A DNA stretch of 64,000 nt from Aphidius gifuensis (GCF_014905175.1 NC_057789.1:3348001-3412000), one strand, 5' to 3'. Positions 38,701 through 52,880 are shown, counted from the stretch's first letter. Made by a program: numbers and translations. Notes: generated by a model not told the origin, from the letters alone.

Positions 38701-40359
38701 AATAAGTTTATTTTATATTTTTTTTTGATTTTAACATCTGTCTCACGTACTTATCTACACCACAACAATATAATAAAATTATAATATACGTTTGTCGATT
38801 CTAATCGAATTTTTAAATCTTTAACTTTGGATAAATTTAAAAACTGGACCTTGAATTATGGTCAGTATAAAAGCTTTCACGTGAAACTATGCGTACGAGA
38901 ATTCTAACTTTCCATAGCACACACTGTTATATTTATGAAAAAAAAATAAAAAAATAAAAAAAAAAAAGCACTAACCTTATACTTTTTTAAAATCTTGATT
39001 TTATTATAATTAAGATTAAAATAAGAATGAAAATTTTAATTTAACTGGCTTAAAAAAATGACATTATATTTTGAATGATATATAAAAAATTGTAATCTTG
39101 TTTTGAAGTTGTATATATTATTAAAAGTCACAAAAAGGAAAAAATAAAAAAAAAAACCAGAATGGTGGAATAAAAAGGGGGAGCATATATATATAGCGGC
39201 TACCAACAAAGCGCCAAGGTGGGCCGTTGTACAAGGTGCCCAAAATAAAAAAGAACCCAGTTAGTTGTGAGTTAGCCCGGCGCCACAGGGGTCCCATGCT
39301 AAGCTAATAGAGAAATCACCCTGGCGTTGATATACTCACCTTTTTTTTCTCGCTATTGATGACGCTCTTTTGCCACACATATTTATTTATACATATATAC
39401 ATGGGTTTAATAATTTATTAGTTATAAACATATACATACTAACAAGATTTATTTTTTTATTTTTTTCAAATTCATACCGTAGATTTTCTCACCGCTTTCA
39501 TCTTTATTTTTTATCAGAGACATTCAGTGGTTTATTGAGTGACAAGCTGACTCATGATTTGCTATAAATTCCTGCGAATCGTTGTGACTTATAACGACTC
39601 ACACAAAATAGCATGAGTCATATTCAAAATTTTTCAGTCGAAAGCTTATATTAGTTGTTGGCTTTATATATATATTAATAAGGCAAAAAAAAATTGGGTC
39701 AGTTTATGATTTGTTTCAGGTGAAATGGCACTATGATGACAAAAAAAAAAATTAATAATTACAAATGAATAATTAGATCCTACGTTACTAGAACTTGGAG
39801 CGTTGGTTTTTTTTTTCTTTGGGTTATTCAATTGTGTAAATTGAATTTGACTGTTTCATATTTTTGACAAGTTTTAAAATATATTTGTGATATTTTAAAA
39901 AATACATTTAATTAAGTGATAAAAGTTCTCACGAGTGAAGACATGGCGCCAGAGGCGCATGGCGTGAAAGAATAAAGGAACACGAGACAAGTTTTACACG
40001 TAAACGAGTTGTCAAACACTCGACGCTTGAGTGGTTATACACGCGCGCCGCTGTCTTTTTTTTCTTTTTTATCGTTTTTTTTAAACTTTTTTATTTCTGA
40101 TGATGTGCCTGAGACAGCATCGAGTTACGAGATCGTCCAAAATGTAACCAAAAACTTTTAACATATAACCGCAATACATTACACAAAGTAACAAATTTTT
40201 TTGTAAAAAGATATCAGCATAAAAAATTAAATATCATATCGACAATGTAAAATTTTTGCAAACAACATGTATTATATTAAACAATGCATTTATAAATTTT
40301 GTAAAATTTAATTTATAAATTTATTATTTTTAATACTATTATATTTCTTGTATCGTGTA
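32776..40359. other. Gene desert, no supported gene
   Basis: Mostly A+T-rich. More complex islands lie at 33250-33400, 33820-33950, 34060-34290, 35930-36110, 37370-37680 and 39185-39340. Open frames up to about 150 codons overlap the 33.7-34.3 kb island on both strands but are composed of translated homopolymers and microsatellite (for example a poly-Ser end from TTC repeats at 34306-34335). Confidence 0.5.
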
Positions 40360-40790
40360 TCAAGTGAAAATGACTATGAATAGTCAGACATAGTATAAAA
40401 CTTGAATAAAAGTAAAATTTACTATTTTTTTTTGTCATTATTATAATAGTTATTATCGAGTTATGTTTTAATAATATTCTCGAATTAATTTAACTGTCTC
40501 ATAAGATTATAATCAATGATAATTAAAATTACTTAAAAGTGGAACTGTGCAATTATGGTCAGACATAATTTAAAATCTAAATAAAATATTTTTAAAAAAT
40601 TTTTTCTACATTATTATGGTAGTTTTAATTGAAATATATTTTAAATAATGTCTTTAGTTAATCTATTGTCTTCTAATTTAATAATAAATAATAATTAAAA
40701 CAATTTAAAAGTGAAAATGGCCAATTATAGTCAGACATTATGTAAAATTGAGTTAAAAAATAAGTTTGAAAATAAATTTCATAGAATAAA
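40360..40790. repeat. Diverged tandem repeat, three units of about 173 bp
   Basis: A shared block (AAGTGRAAMTG, a few bases, then TAGTCAGACATA or close variants, then TAAAA) recurs with GTCAGAC at 40383, 40558 and 40730. The segments between also align loosely (TTATTATRRTAGTT, then AATAATGTC/AATAATATTC, then AATTAATTTAA). The spacings are 175 and 172 bp. Confidence 0.75.
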
Positions 40791-43700
40791 TGATACCAGA
40801 CATTTCCCAATTTTATTTGAATGAATGAGAATGGAATGTGGCGCCCATTTAAAACCTAAAATCCTCTCCAAATTCATTCAGCTCCCACGTAGTTCAGTAC
40901 TAGGGTAGAAAAAAAAAAAAATATATAAATAAAGAAATAAAAAAAATAAGCAAAACAAAACAAGGAGAAAGTACAGTGGTCTGGTTTTTTGGTCTGAACA
41001 ACCACAGTGGTGTTGTTGCTAGTGGTGTCGAGTTACCATCTTAAACGAGACAGAGAGTACAACAAAGGATATGCGCAGGATCCTTATCTACGTATCGCCT
41101 AACTTGTTAACATACCTAACCCAACTACAAGAAGTAAAAGGTATATAAAGGTAAAGGTAGAATATATATATAAAAATGAAGATGAAGCAGTAGTAGAAGA
41201 ACAAGAAGAAGAAGAAGAAGAAGGCAAATAAATAAATAAAAACGATGATGAACAAGAAGCAGGAATCCTCCACCCATCCAACAAGAGTTGTAACTACTTC
41301 CACCAACATTTTTCTCTTTTTTCTTCTTCTTTCATTATTTTTATTTTTATTGTTTTTTCACGTTAAGATGTATATATATATCCGCATATTTTTGAAGCGT
41401 GAAATTCATCAATGTATCACAATGATTTTACTAACAATGTAAAATATAAATTTACAAATTTAAAACATAAATTATTACAAAATAAATTTATTACATCTAA
41501 AAAATTGGAAAGATGAAGGATAACTATCAAAATTATTTATATTAATTTTATGCTTACAATGATCTATCTAAAAAATAATAAATGGATTAATTGTAATAAA
41601 AAAAACAAACAGATAAATAATCGTGTAAAAGCAAAGTAAAAAAAAAAAATAATAATAAAGACACATGCGTTTACATGAATGCGATAAAAAGTCACGATAA
41701 ATAAAAGTGCAGCGAGCTTGCGCTCGTTAAAATGTCAGTTGTGTGTCGGGTGGTTTAAGTTATCCTTGACTTTATGCTAATTTAACTTGGGGAGAATTTA
41801 AAAATACGAAAAAATTAAGTAAATTTTGTACTATGTATGCGGCATTGTTGGTCGATAAATTTCAAAAAAATATGCCCCAATTACTGAAATGACTTATCAA
41901 GTAATTGCATGTAAAGTATACCACCCTGTCAGTAGAAACACTCTGAAGATTTAACGAATATATACACAAGCAAAAGCAAAGAGATTGTCGTGGTATGATT
42001 ACATGCTGTTGTGAAAACTTGGATGAAACAGGGTTGGTTATATAGTGGCTTTAAACTTGAAGCACACATAGTCCCAAATAAGAATCGAGATAAAAAATTG
42101 AAAAAAATAAAAATAAGCAAGCTATATGCATACTTTGCCAAGAGCCTGTGAAATGAGGAATAATCAAAATTGCTTCCAGATTAAAACAACTACTTGCGAT
42201 GAAATAAATCTTTTCAAAACTTAATAAATTATAAATTAATTAAGCACTATGATGTAATGACATTTTTATTATTTTAAATTCAAATTATTTTGTATTTTAT
42301 TATTCGAAGTATATAATAAATTCGTTTTGTATTTTTGTTTTTTTTTTAATTTGTGTTAAAAAATTGTTCAAACACCTCAGCTACTTGATAAGATTAAAAT
42401 CTTGAAAACGAGTTTAACATCAGTGCAGAAAGCCTTGCTTCTGATGACATTTGTAACTTGAAGCAGAGGAAAAAAAAAAGAAATTAGACCTACCTCAACG
42501 TGTACATTTAAAATTGAAATTAATTTTATTATTATCAGGGTACTTGTTGAGCTTTATGTTATAGAATATCACGTCGAAATTTATTTGAAAATTTGAATTA
42601 ACCTGGGCAAATGTACCGACTTTTGATCGAGTTGGATAGAGTCTCCATCGTGTCACATTTTGAAACTAAATGTCAATGCATTTATTCATTTCAGTTGGTA
42701 AAATAGATATCTGTTTTTGATAAAAATATAATCATAATATTTAAAAGATATATAAATAATTAATATATAATTTATTTTTCATGATGCAATTTGTGCCATA
42801 ATAAATCACGAAAAAAAATAATTGTAAAATTTTTTTTAAAAAACAATTTGCAAGGTAATCACTTCTCACATGAAAAAAATAATCAAAACATAATTTTTCA
42901 ATTATTAATTAAACCACCAATTATACATTTCAATAAAATTTTTATACTAATTTTATATTTTATATATTTTTCTATAAAAAAAAAAAATTAGAAAATTGAA
43001 TTTGGGTTAAAAGAATTGAGAAAATTTATTTATTCATCTATTATTCTGTCGTAATCGCATAATAAGTGTGATTTATCATTACCACTATTATTTTATTCAC
43101 ACAGAAATTCTATCAAGCTAGAAAAATCAATTCATCTTAGTATATAACCTCGACATTTATCAATTTGTAATTAATAATCATAATTTATGATTCATAAAAA
43201 AAAACTTTCATAATTTTTTCAAGTGTTTTTTATTTAGTCAATAAAATAATAATTATTATATATTAAATATATGAAAAATAATAAAAATAATACAAGTATC
43301 TCACGACCAAGAAGTTAATAAAATGTGTATATGAAAAAATTGTTATTTTATCTTGTATAAATTATATTTAACGAATAATACAATTGATTGTCTTGGTCGA
43401 TTCGTTGGTCTCTCGGTTCGGGACATTATTCGATCTTGAGATAAACCACCTTAACCCTCACCATATTCACAAAAAAAAAAAAAAAAAAACGTCACGATAT
43501 CGAATGGGCAATAAAGGAACAAAATACAAAAAAAAAAAAAAAAACTAACTCCCGAAATGCAAAATGGTGATTTAAAACCACAAAATAATAAAAGAAATAA
43601 AATAATATGACTATAAAAAAATAAAAAGTAAAGAGAAAAATTAATGTTGGGTTAAAAAATAAATAAATAAATAAAAAACAAAAATATATGTGTTATTTGT

Positions 43701-46700
43701 TTCGCCCCCGCAAAAATGCCACTGAATTGGCTTCTTCTGACAGGACAATATATGTGTCCCTTGAATGCAACTTACAAATATAAGCTAAAGAAATAAATCG
43801 GAAGAAAAGACCGAGGCGTTAGAATTTTATAGCTTATAATTTTTTATGACTTTTTTAAATCATTATTATATACAACAAGTGTCATTAAACCTGCAAAATA
43901 TTTTTAGACTTATGATAACTAGTATATATCAATTACCAAAAATAAAAAAAAAGCTTTTCTCAATATATATAGCAATGGAATTTTTTATTAAATAAAGAAA
44001 AGTGATGTAAAAAGTGTTGAAAGAAAATAAAATTTATAAATTATTTTTAGATGTGCCTAATGATATTTTATACATGAATTATCATGTTGAATTTTAAGAT
44101 AAAAATTCAATTTATTTTTCATTTTAATTGTTAATTATTCGCTGTTATTTCTTACAATTATTTATCAAAATTTATCAAGCAAATTAGTTGGCATTTTCAT
44201 TGACTCAATGCAAAAAAAAATCAAATGAATAAGTAGGCTTGTAAACATGGAGTGTAATTATCAATTTATAATTTTTTTTTGGTACCACGATTTAACATTA
44301 CTCACAAAAAAAAAAAATAAAAGTCGCAAATTCAAAATCTTCTCCAACTTTTTCAGCTAAAGATTTTCCATTTTTATTTTTGCATTAGTTTCCTTAAAAT
44401 ATCAACCTATCAGTGTAGCGAATTTTATTAATTGAACTTTAGCAGAAAAACGCACAAAAAATGAATAATAAAATGAAAAATTTACAAGTGAATAATTTTT
44501 ATTTTTCTTTCAATGTCTGTTGATTGTTTGTACTCGAGGCAAAGTAAGTCACTCAAACAAATCATGGTGAAAGACTCAAATTAATCATACCGCCAAGTGA
44601 ATGATAGAATCATGATGTCACAAAAATTTCATAAATCAAATGGCACCACTGCACATTGTATTAAAAAAAAAATATTTAGATATATATTCAACATACATTT
44701 ATATCCATATATATCATGATTATTTATGCATTCTTTATTTTCCCTTTTTTTAAATATATATATTTTTTATTAAACTCTTTTTTTTTTTCAAATATAATAA
44801 ACATCGCTGGACATGTTTTATTATAACTTATTTTATATATATATTTTTTTTATTTTATATTTTTTATTGAAGTTATGTTTTGTAAAACGTCAAAGTTTTT
44901 GAACGTAAATCCATTTGAGCACGATATATTTTGGGTAGATATAGAAATGAAAAAAAATAAAAAAATATGTGTAGAATTTTTTTGACAGGAGTCTGGAGTG
45001 CAAAAGGATGGTTACAAGAGAATCCTGTGGTGTATTTCTATATATGTGTGGATACGTTTCCCATCGAAATTTTTTTTATTTCACCAAGACTCACCTTACA
45101 TATATATATAATTTTTTTTTTTGATTTTACGAGCAGTAAAAATATTATATTAAGTGATCTTTTATATGAAAAAAATTTTTTTTTAATGATATTCACACTG
45201 TGTGTTCCCTTCTTCGCGATCATCCGTGTCCAATGATGATTCCAACACCCCCTCAACTTGAGTATAGATAATATACAAAATGAATTTTAAATGATCCTGA
45301 TGGTGGTATATCATTATTTTATGATTTTAAAAAGATATATTTTATTCAAAAATATTTTTTGATGTCTCAAAAGAAAAAAAAACATTAATATAATAAGACG
45401 ACAAAATGTTGTTGAGAAAAAAAAATTAAAAAAGGGTACGAAAGGGACAAATATAATCCTTGAATGTAAAACAAAAAATTGTATGATTTGAATGGAAATT
45501 GGGTGTTTGGTAGATCGTAAAATATAATCTTGTCTCATCTTACTTTGTGACGATTAGCAAGTCATTAAATTTTGTATTATTTTTATTTATTTATATATTT
45601 ATGTGTATATACAAAGAGTTGAGAGAAAATAATATAAATGAGACAAGTATATGCTAATGAAAATAACACGGGGTACACACACGTCTTATTTAATTATCGG
45701 ATCATTTTTTATTCAAACCAATTCAACACTTTTTCGGTATGCCGACAAGGTGGTGGTTTATTATATTATTATTTATTTTTTTTTGAATTAAAATTTGTTT
45801 TTTTTATTAGTTTCTCGCTTTTATGATGCATAGAAATTAATAGGAGTAGGAGTAAGACACAACTTTAAATAAATTTCTTGGTTGTCAAGTGTTTTTTCAA
45901 CGATAGGTAGCTATATTTTATATTTTTATGATTTGTGGAAGAAACATTCTCAAATGTTTGTGTGTGTGTTTTTTATTATATTTTTTTTCTTTTATATTGT
46001 ATTCGTTAACAAGCTCGGTTATCCATATGAAAACCAATGTGACTTTTTTTTAATGTATCCCATGGATCTTGACACAAAGAACACTCAAAATTATATTTTC
46101 ATTTTTTTTTCAAATGAGGTCATTGATATATTTATTTATTTTTTTATTCTCCAATAATAATTTTTGTTACGTTTATTTTATTTAACCTTGATTTAATTTT
46201 TATTTTTAATAAATAATTTTATAAATCATATAGATTTTTTTTGTATTTACTCGGTGAATCATTGACCCTAACAAATAACAATTTCATGTCGATAAATTCA
46301 GAAGCAAATGATTTTTATAGCTTTAAAATTGATAAAAAAAAAAAACATGAAAAGGAAAAATGTATTTTTGTTAACCGTTACAAAGTGAGATTAGCATTAC
46401 ATGTGTATTGTAAATACGTCGTACATTTGCATTACCCAGTTAAATCTCCATTTAATGATTTTCTCGAAATTTATTCAACGACTTTTCAAGTCATATGCTT
46501 GCATTCATTGGATTTAAATTTTCAATGTATAAACACGATATCTTTCCTCTCTCACACTCAATTTATTTATTTTTTTATTTACCCACTTTTTTTTTTGTTA
46601 TCAATTTAATTTTTTTTTTTTTTTTTTTTTTTTTTCATACAAGCTACAAATCGCGTGGGTTAACAAGTGGTTACTTTTTTTTTTTTTGTTTTCAATATAC

Positions 46701-49700
46701 CAACACGTTATCTGGATAATTAAATTTTATCGATATAAAATTCAGAATATATAAAATAAAAATTGTAACATTGTAATTATAATTAGTAAATAATTTTATC
46801 AAAAATAAATGTTATTAAAATTTATAATTTAGGTATTCACATGCAATCACATTTCAGTTGTATCCATGATAATATTTTATATATTTTTTATATTTTTAAT
46901 GATGAACTGGTCAAATTCAAGGAAAAAAAAAAAAAAAAAAACGAGCAACGGATTCTGTTGAGTAAAACCGCAAATAATATATATAAAAAAAAAAAAAAAA
47001 ACCAGGTGATTTTGACCAATACCAAGGACAAAAGTGTAGATGAGATCCAAGGAGGAGGAAAAAAGCAGTATGATGGCCACCCATGCTGATCTTCATTGGA
47101 CCCTTGATGGCCAGCATGTTCCCACGTACATGGCCCCCGGGCGGTGGTCTAGCAAAATCCTCTCTTAAAATTTTCTCTCCTCTCTTTTCTCTGTGCTCCT
47201 ACCTTGTGTGAGCAGTTAGCGGTGAAGAGTTGCCAAATTAAAGTGCTCCAAACTTTGGATACTCCATGGATCTCACTCTCTTCTTTTTTATTCTTTGATT
47301 TTATTTTATTTTTTTCATTTTCGATATATCCCGATCTATCGGCGCTGCATAATTAAAGGAACGTCGTTGTAATTGGACGTAGAGACCTAAATTTCGTGAC
47401 TATATATAAATACCTCTCTCTCGCATAATATTATACAAGAAAATAATTTGGAAAATAATAAATTTATATAAATAACCAAAATCAAACATGAAAATTTATT
47501 AAATTTCACTTGTATACTTAATGTATATTTAAATTAATTTTTGATTTTATTTTTCACATCTTATTTGTCTCAAAAAAACCAGCATCAAAATAAATTTAAA
47601 CGAAATTAATTAATTTTAAAATTCATTCAATTGATATATTGTTTTTATTTTGTTAGAGACACTCTTTATACACAATGATCGTGTAACAAATAAATAAATA
47701 AATTAAAAAATGGTCAAAATGGATAATAAAAAAAAAAGATCGACAAAAAACAAAACCAAAAGTTACCTTCGAGCAAAGCTGGTCTGCATTCCACTGCGTT
47801 GTCGACGTTCGCGTATTTGAATATCGGATGGATCAGAAAAGGCAAAGTACATTTAAAAAAATACAGTAGTATTTTAAAAACATTGGACATTATTATTTTG
47901 GTTTTGTTTTTTTACATCATGAAGAACAACAACCTACGACCTTTTTTATTACAAGCCATTATTTTGCAAAGAATTGAACAGGTATTTTTTTTTTTTTTTT
48001 TTCTTTACAAAATAAACTCTAGCTTCAAGTTCCACTTGATGCTGATGAAAGTAGACAGTGTGGAAAAAGATGAAAAAATAAATGACAAATAAACAAAGCA
48101 AATATAGAAAGAACGGAACATAAAAAAATAAAAAAAAAGATAAAAAAAAAAATTGATTTGAGTTGGTCAGAATGAAGTGGACACAGTGGGATAATTACAA
48201 TCTACTTGAGACCTTGATTTGAACGACAAACGGTATAACATAGAACAAGAACAGATGATGACTTTGATGAACATTGTTGGAGCCGGCATCCTAAGATCTA
48301 ATATTTTGATCGTTTGTGATGCTGCAAGTTTATGCGTTTTCTGGGAAATGTCAAGAGACTTTTATTTTTTTACTCTTCCCTTTCATACCAAGAGTTTTTT
48401 TCACATAAATATATAGTTTTTTGTATTGTATACGATATAGTACAGTCAATGTACACTGTACCATATCATAATCATCATCATCATTAACTTGATCAAATGT
48501 ATCTTTTTCAACAAACCTTATTGTTCAGGTATCCGTAAACACTTTTGCCATGTTGAATAAAATACCGTCAAGAGTAAAATGATGATCATAGTATATAATA
48601 AAATTTGTTGAGTCAAAATGAAAAACATTGTTATAATAAAAATTTTAAAAATGTCATTTATTGATATATTAATACGAAAAGAAAAATTGAAAGATGATTT
48701 TCAAGATTTTAATTTTATAAAAATTCTCCTAAGAAATTGCATCAGTAAAAATTTTTCAAATTCGTCAGGCAATTAGAGACAGTTTTTGCAAAAAAAAATA
48801 AATCCTATTTACAAGATTTTTTTGTTTTTAATTTCTTTCAAGAAATAATTTTACATATTGATATAACAATTTTGCTAATAACACGATAAATGCAACTACA
48901 AATACTAAAACAAAAAATAATAAAATAATCATAATTACATTATCTATTGATAATTAATTTTAACTCGATCAAAAAAAAAAATAAAATAAGAAAAATAATT
49001 TCTGTAACATCCTATTGACTATATATCCTTATTTAAATATGTAAATTTTTTTATAAACATCTTGTTTGACCAGCTGGTTTCTCTATACACTGTCCATTGA
49101 CATCTTTCAAAATCTCAAAATTGCAACTTGTATTTTAAATTTTTTTTTGTTGCTAATTTTAATGATTTGTTTTTTTTTTTTTTTCAAATATATACATATA
49201 TTGGCACACGTGACATGATAGTATATAGATAGTGTTAAAAAAGGTTTAGAAAATACAGAATGTGGGATGGGTGTCTGAGATTGCAGCCGGAAAAGTGACG
49301 TCATATATGTTGGTGGGCAGAAAAGGCTTCGAGTTCACCAAAGCCAGTTTTCATATGCCCACACCCACACACATATATACACATAGAAATACACAAATAC
49401 ATGTCATAAATACTTTCATTTGTTCTTACTTTTTTTTGATTGAATTTTATATTTTTTTCAAATTATTATATATTGAAAAACATATTTAAATTATTCAAAT
49501 TGATAATAAATTTTTTAAAATTAATGAGTATCCTTATGATGACACTGATCAAAATAATAAAAAAGAAAGAAAAATATTTTTTATATATATTTTTTAAAAA
49601 TTCACAATATATTTTACAATGTGGTTTGACGTAAAAAAAAAATAAAAAAAAAAGTATATAGAAAAATAAATAATGAATGAAAAAAAAAAAGAGAAAACTG

Positions 49701-50950
49701 ATTAGTCAATTTTTATGATTTTTTTTATTTTTCTGGTGACAGGAAATGATTGTTTACTCATCTTCCCGTTCGAGGTGGTCAACGAACATGTTATTAAGAT
49801 GTTTAAGCACAGAGTGGTGGAATGACACCAACAAAAGTATATAAGCATACATAAGTTTTGCGAGTGTCCTCTATATACACACTATACATCGCCACGTTTC
49901 AACAAGAATTTATATTTTTATTATTTTTGATATAACCGCCCACGATGATCCTTGCACATGTCCTTGCAATTTTTTTAAAATTTATTTATATTCATTATCA
50001 ATTTGATTACCGTCAATGATAACCATGAACTTGTTTAACTGATACAGCCAATGTTAATGCACTTGAACTTGATAAGTATATATAAAATTTAAAAATAGAT
50101 AAAATAAATTTTTCATTGCTATCAGCATGATGTCTGACGTTTGTGTGTTTAATAGAAGTAAGCTATTTCAAATATTAACAAAATACGTCATAATATTATG
50201 ACGTAATTCTACAAGTGAGAAAAAAAATTTAATTTTATAAATATTAAAATGAAATCGATGAATCCTCAATATATTGATTCACTGATTTATCTAAAAATAG
50301 TACAAATTATTTATTTTCCAGTGTAAAAATATTTTTTATTATTTACCGTTTGAATAAGCGAAAATGACTCAGACCAAATTGAAAAAAAAAAAATTAAAAA
50401 TTCTCGGTATTTGAGGTTTTTTTTTAAATGTACGTTTTTATTATTGATACCTGGGGCAATTGGATAAATAAATAATTATCTTTAGTCTTAATCATCCGTT
50501 AGAAAGTTTTCATCAAATGAAAAGATAGTGAAAATTTTATTTATAATTTTTATAAATCGAAAAATAATATTAAATCTAAATTTAAAAGTTTATTTTAATT
50601 TTTTCTTGATACTTTATAATTATTATTTTTAAAATTTTAATAATGCAATGTAATTATTTATACAATAAAATATACGACTTGTTTTAAAATTTATTTAAAC
50701 ATAAAAATATTTAAATATACAACTATTTGACATTGCAATTTTAATTGCAATTAGTATCTATTGAAAGTGTATAATTTTTTTGATATTTTGTATGAACATT
50801 AATTTGTATTTTCTTTTGGAAAAATAATTTATATTATAAGTTATTTAATAGCCATTGAATATTTCTGATGAGTATACGTGTCAAGGTGTAAATCATACAA
50901 GTAAAAGCCTCAGGTGAAGATTAAAATAAAAAAAAATATTTTATTTATCA
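40791..50950. other. Gene desert, no supported gene
   Basis: AT-rich with islands at 40830-41110 (next to a GAA microsatellite at about 41205-41225), 47030-47290, 47760-47840, 48160-48370 and 49740-49830. Open frames of 60-120 codons are present but show no recognisable domains and often depend on non-ATG starts. Confidence 0.5.
50184..50205. promoter_or_regulatory. Perfect 22-bp palindrome with two CRE-like half sites
   Basis: The arm TACGTCATAAT is followed directly by its exact reverse complement. Each half contains TACGTCA/TGACGTA, the core bound by CREB/ATF-type bZIP factors. It lies about 1.8 kb upstream of the first paralogue, outside the duplicated unit. Confidence 0.4.
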
Positions 50951-51837
50951 TTGTCTATTATCAACCAGAAAAAAAAATATTTTAAAAAATTATTTAAAAA
51001 GATTTTATACAATAGAAAAAATTTTTTCTTTGTTAAAGTTTATCAAGTAGCTATGTATAGTTTCATCGATAAGAAAAATATTGTTGGCTTTGAAGGACAG
51101 CCAAAAAAAGCACCTGACTTTGGTATGGTGACTTGATAGGCTATCAGTCTATGTATTGTTCATATTTATACATGTTTACACAATACACATGTATATGCCA
51201 ACTAGAAAATTTGGGTGGAAATTAGTTACTTGGACATTAGAAGTCAGTTACTTGCTGTCGTCGTCCAAGTCAAGTTCATAATCAAGCTTCATTGTCTTAT
51301 TTAAATTCATTTCAACAGTGATAAATTGGACAGGTATATACATATATTTAAAATTATTTAATTAAGATTTAATAATTAAAAATTTGTTCAATGAGTCAAT
51401 GTACTTGTCGTGTATAATTTTTTAGACATTTTATAAATATTGACTCGTATTTAATTTAAATTTTATAAAAATTTTGGAGGAATTTATTTCCCTGGCATTA
51501 TTAGTATTTTTGCTTCAATATTTTTGATAGTTCACGTCTAATTAATTATATTTAATTATTCAAATCACAATTTTTCATGTACTGTAAATAATTTCGGTTA
51601 AAAAAATAATTGATACCACATGTCTGATAGTCATCGACGAAATTTGGGTGGGTAGATACGTGGCAAAGCGTGAATGATTCAAGTACCAGCCCCCGGCTAA
51701 ATTTATAAAACAAAAAAAAATAATTTATTTTTACATTTAGACTATCTATTATCAATGAAAAAAAAAAAAAAGGGAAAACCGAGAGTCTTATCACTTGCTA
51801 TTTTTTTGAATATATATGATTCAAAAAAAAATAATTA

Positions 51838-51848
51838 TTTATAAAAAA
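51838..51848 (+). promoter_or_regulatory. TATA-like element of the first paralogue
   Basis: TTTATAAAAAA lies about 110-120 nt before the start codon and is conserved in the second copy. A start near 51868-51880 would give a short leader. TTTTTTCCAG at 51855-51864, also conserved, could instead be an acceptor of a leader intron with transcription starting further upstream. Confidence 0.4.
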
Positions 51849-51957
51849 ATTTTATTTTTTCCAGATTTGTTACGTCACTTCACACATTTTTGTCATTACA
51901 ATTGAAAATATATAATTTTTATATATTCAAAATTTTGATTCATCAAAAAAATCAACA

Positions 51958-52817
51958 ATGAAATCGACGGGTTTGATTTTGACCTTTTTCCTGGTCTTTT
52001 TTGTTTCATGTAAGTTTCGTATATTTATTTATTAAATAAAAACGTATAATTTTAATTTAAATTTTATTTGTTTTTTTGACAATTGATAAATATATTCTAA
52101 TTTTATTATCATTATTTTTATATTATAGTGAATGTCATTCAAGCGGAAAAACTAATATTTCGAGAAATCCCTGGTCAATTAAACATGGTCACACGAGTAC
52201 CACTAAATTCAGGTTATAAGAATCTATCGAGTAGAACGATAGATCCAGCAACAGCTGATTCTGGATTAATTGATATTTTATCATCATACAGACTACCTTC
52301 TTACTCAAAATTTCATGATCACTGGCTACTGTTGGATGGTATACTTAATCTTATGGAAAGTACACCGTATTTGACCAAAGATGACAAAACATATATTTTT
52401 CAAGTTATAGAAACTACTTTAAGAAAGGATATGATTGAAAAAATACTGGATACAATAAATGATGTTGAGAAATTGAATAAATTGAGTGTTGAAAATAAAG
52501 AAATTTTATTTAACAAAACGAAAGATGCTGTCACAACAATTATGTACACTTCAAATGATTTAAATAAAATGTACAAAGCTATGCATACATGGGTTGCCAA
52601 TGTAAATACAGAAGAAAACGTAAAAACAATTGGACGATATTTGATACCTGGGTTTGATAAAGCAGAGCAAGAAATGTTTTATCCAGAATCTGAATGGAAC
52701 GATTTATGCGTCACTGTGGAGACAAAAATTAAATCGAATATGTTCAAGATGTATAATGATGAAGTCAATAAATTGATCAAAAAACGAAAGACAGGATGTT
52801 GGATCATTTGGTGTTAA
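51958..52817 (+). CDS. Small secreted protein with C-terminal CWxxWC, paralogue 1
   Basis: Exon 1 is 51958-52009 (52 nt), the donor is CAT|GTAAGT, the phase-1 intron is 119 nt, and exon 2 is 52129-52817 (acceptor TATTATAG). The protein is 246 aa. Residues 1-23 (MKSTGLILTFFLVFFVSLNV to IQA) are a clear signal peptide. The remainder looks helical and rich in K, E, N, D and I, with sequons N49-L-S and F-N-K-T, and ends exactly in CWIIWC. No domain was recognised. The start is the only ATG giving the signal peptide, and the same start is used by the paralogue. A signal exon with a phase-1 intron and a rapidly changing mature part is typical of secreted effector, venom or salivary genes, but that role is inference. 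Confidence 0.9.
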
Positions 52818-52880
52818 ATTTTTTTTTTTTTCTTTCAATTTATTCAACTTTTAATTTTTCAATATTTTTAATTTTAAAAC

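Noticed and set aside
46241..46609. 122-codon open frame
   Set aside because: It needs a non-ATG start, ends in T-run phenylalanines, and shows no signal peptide, domain or splice context.
50951..51136. 61-codon frame in the upstream block of paralogue 1
   Set aside because: It is not kept in copy 2, where indels change the frame, so the conservation of the block is not protein conservation.
52128..52817. Reading the main exon of paralogue 1 as a single-exon gene starting at its first possible codon
   Set aside because: That start is GTG across the acceptor. The 52-nt upstream exon with consensus splice sites supplies a signal peptide in both copies.
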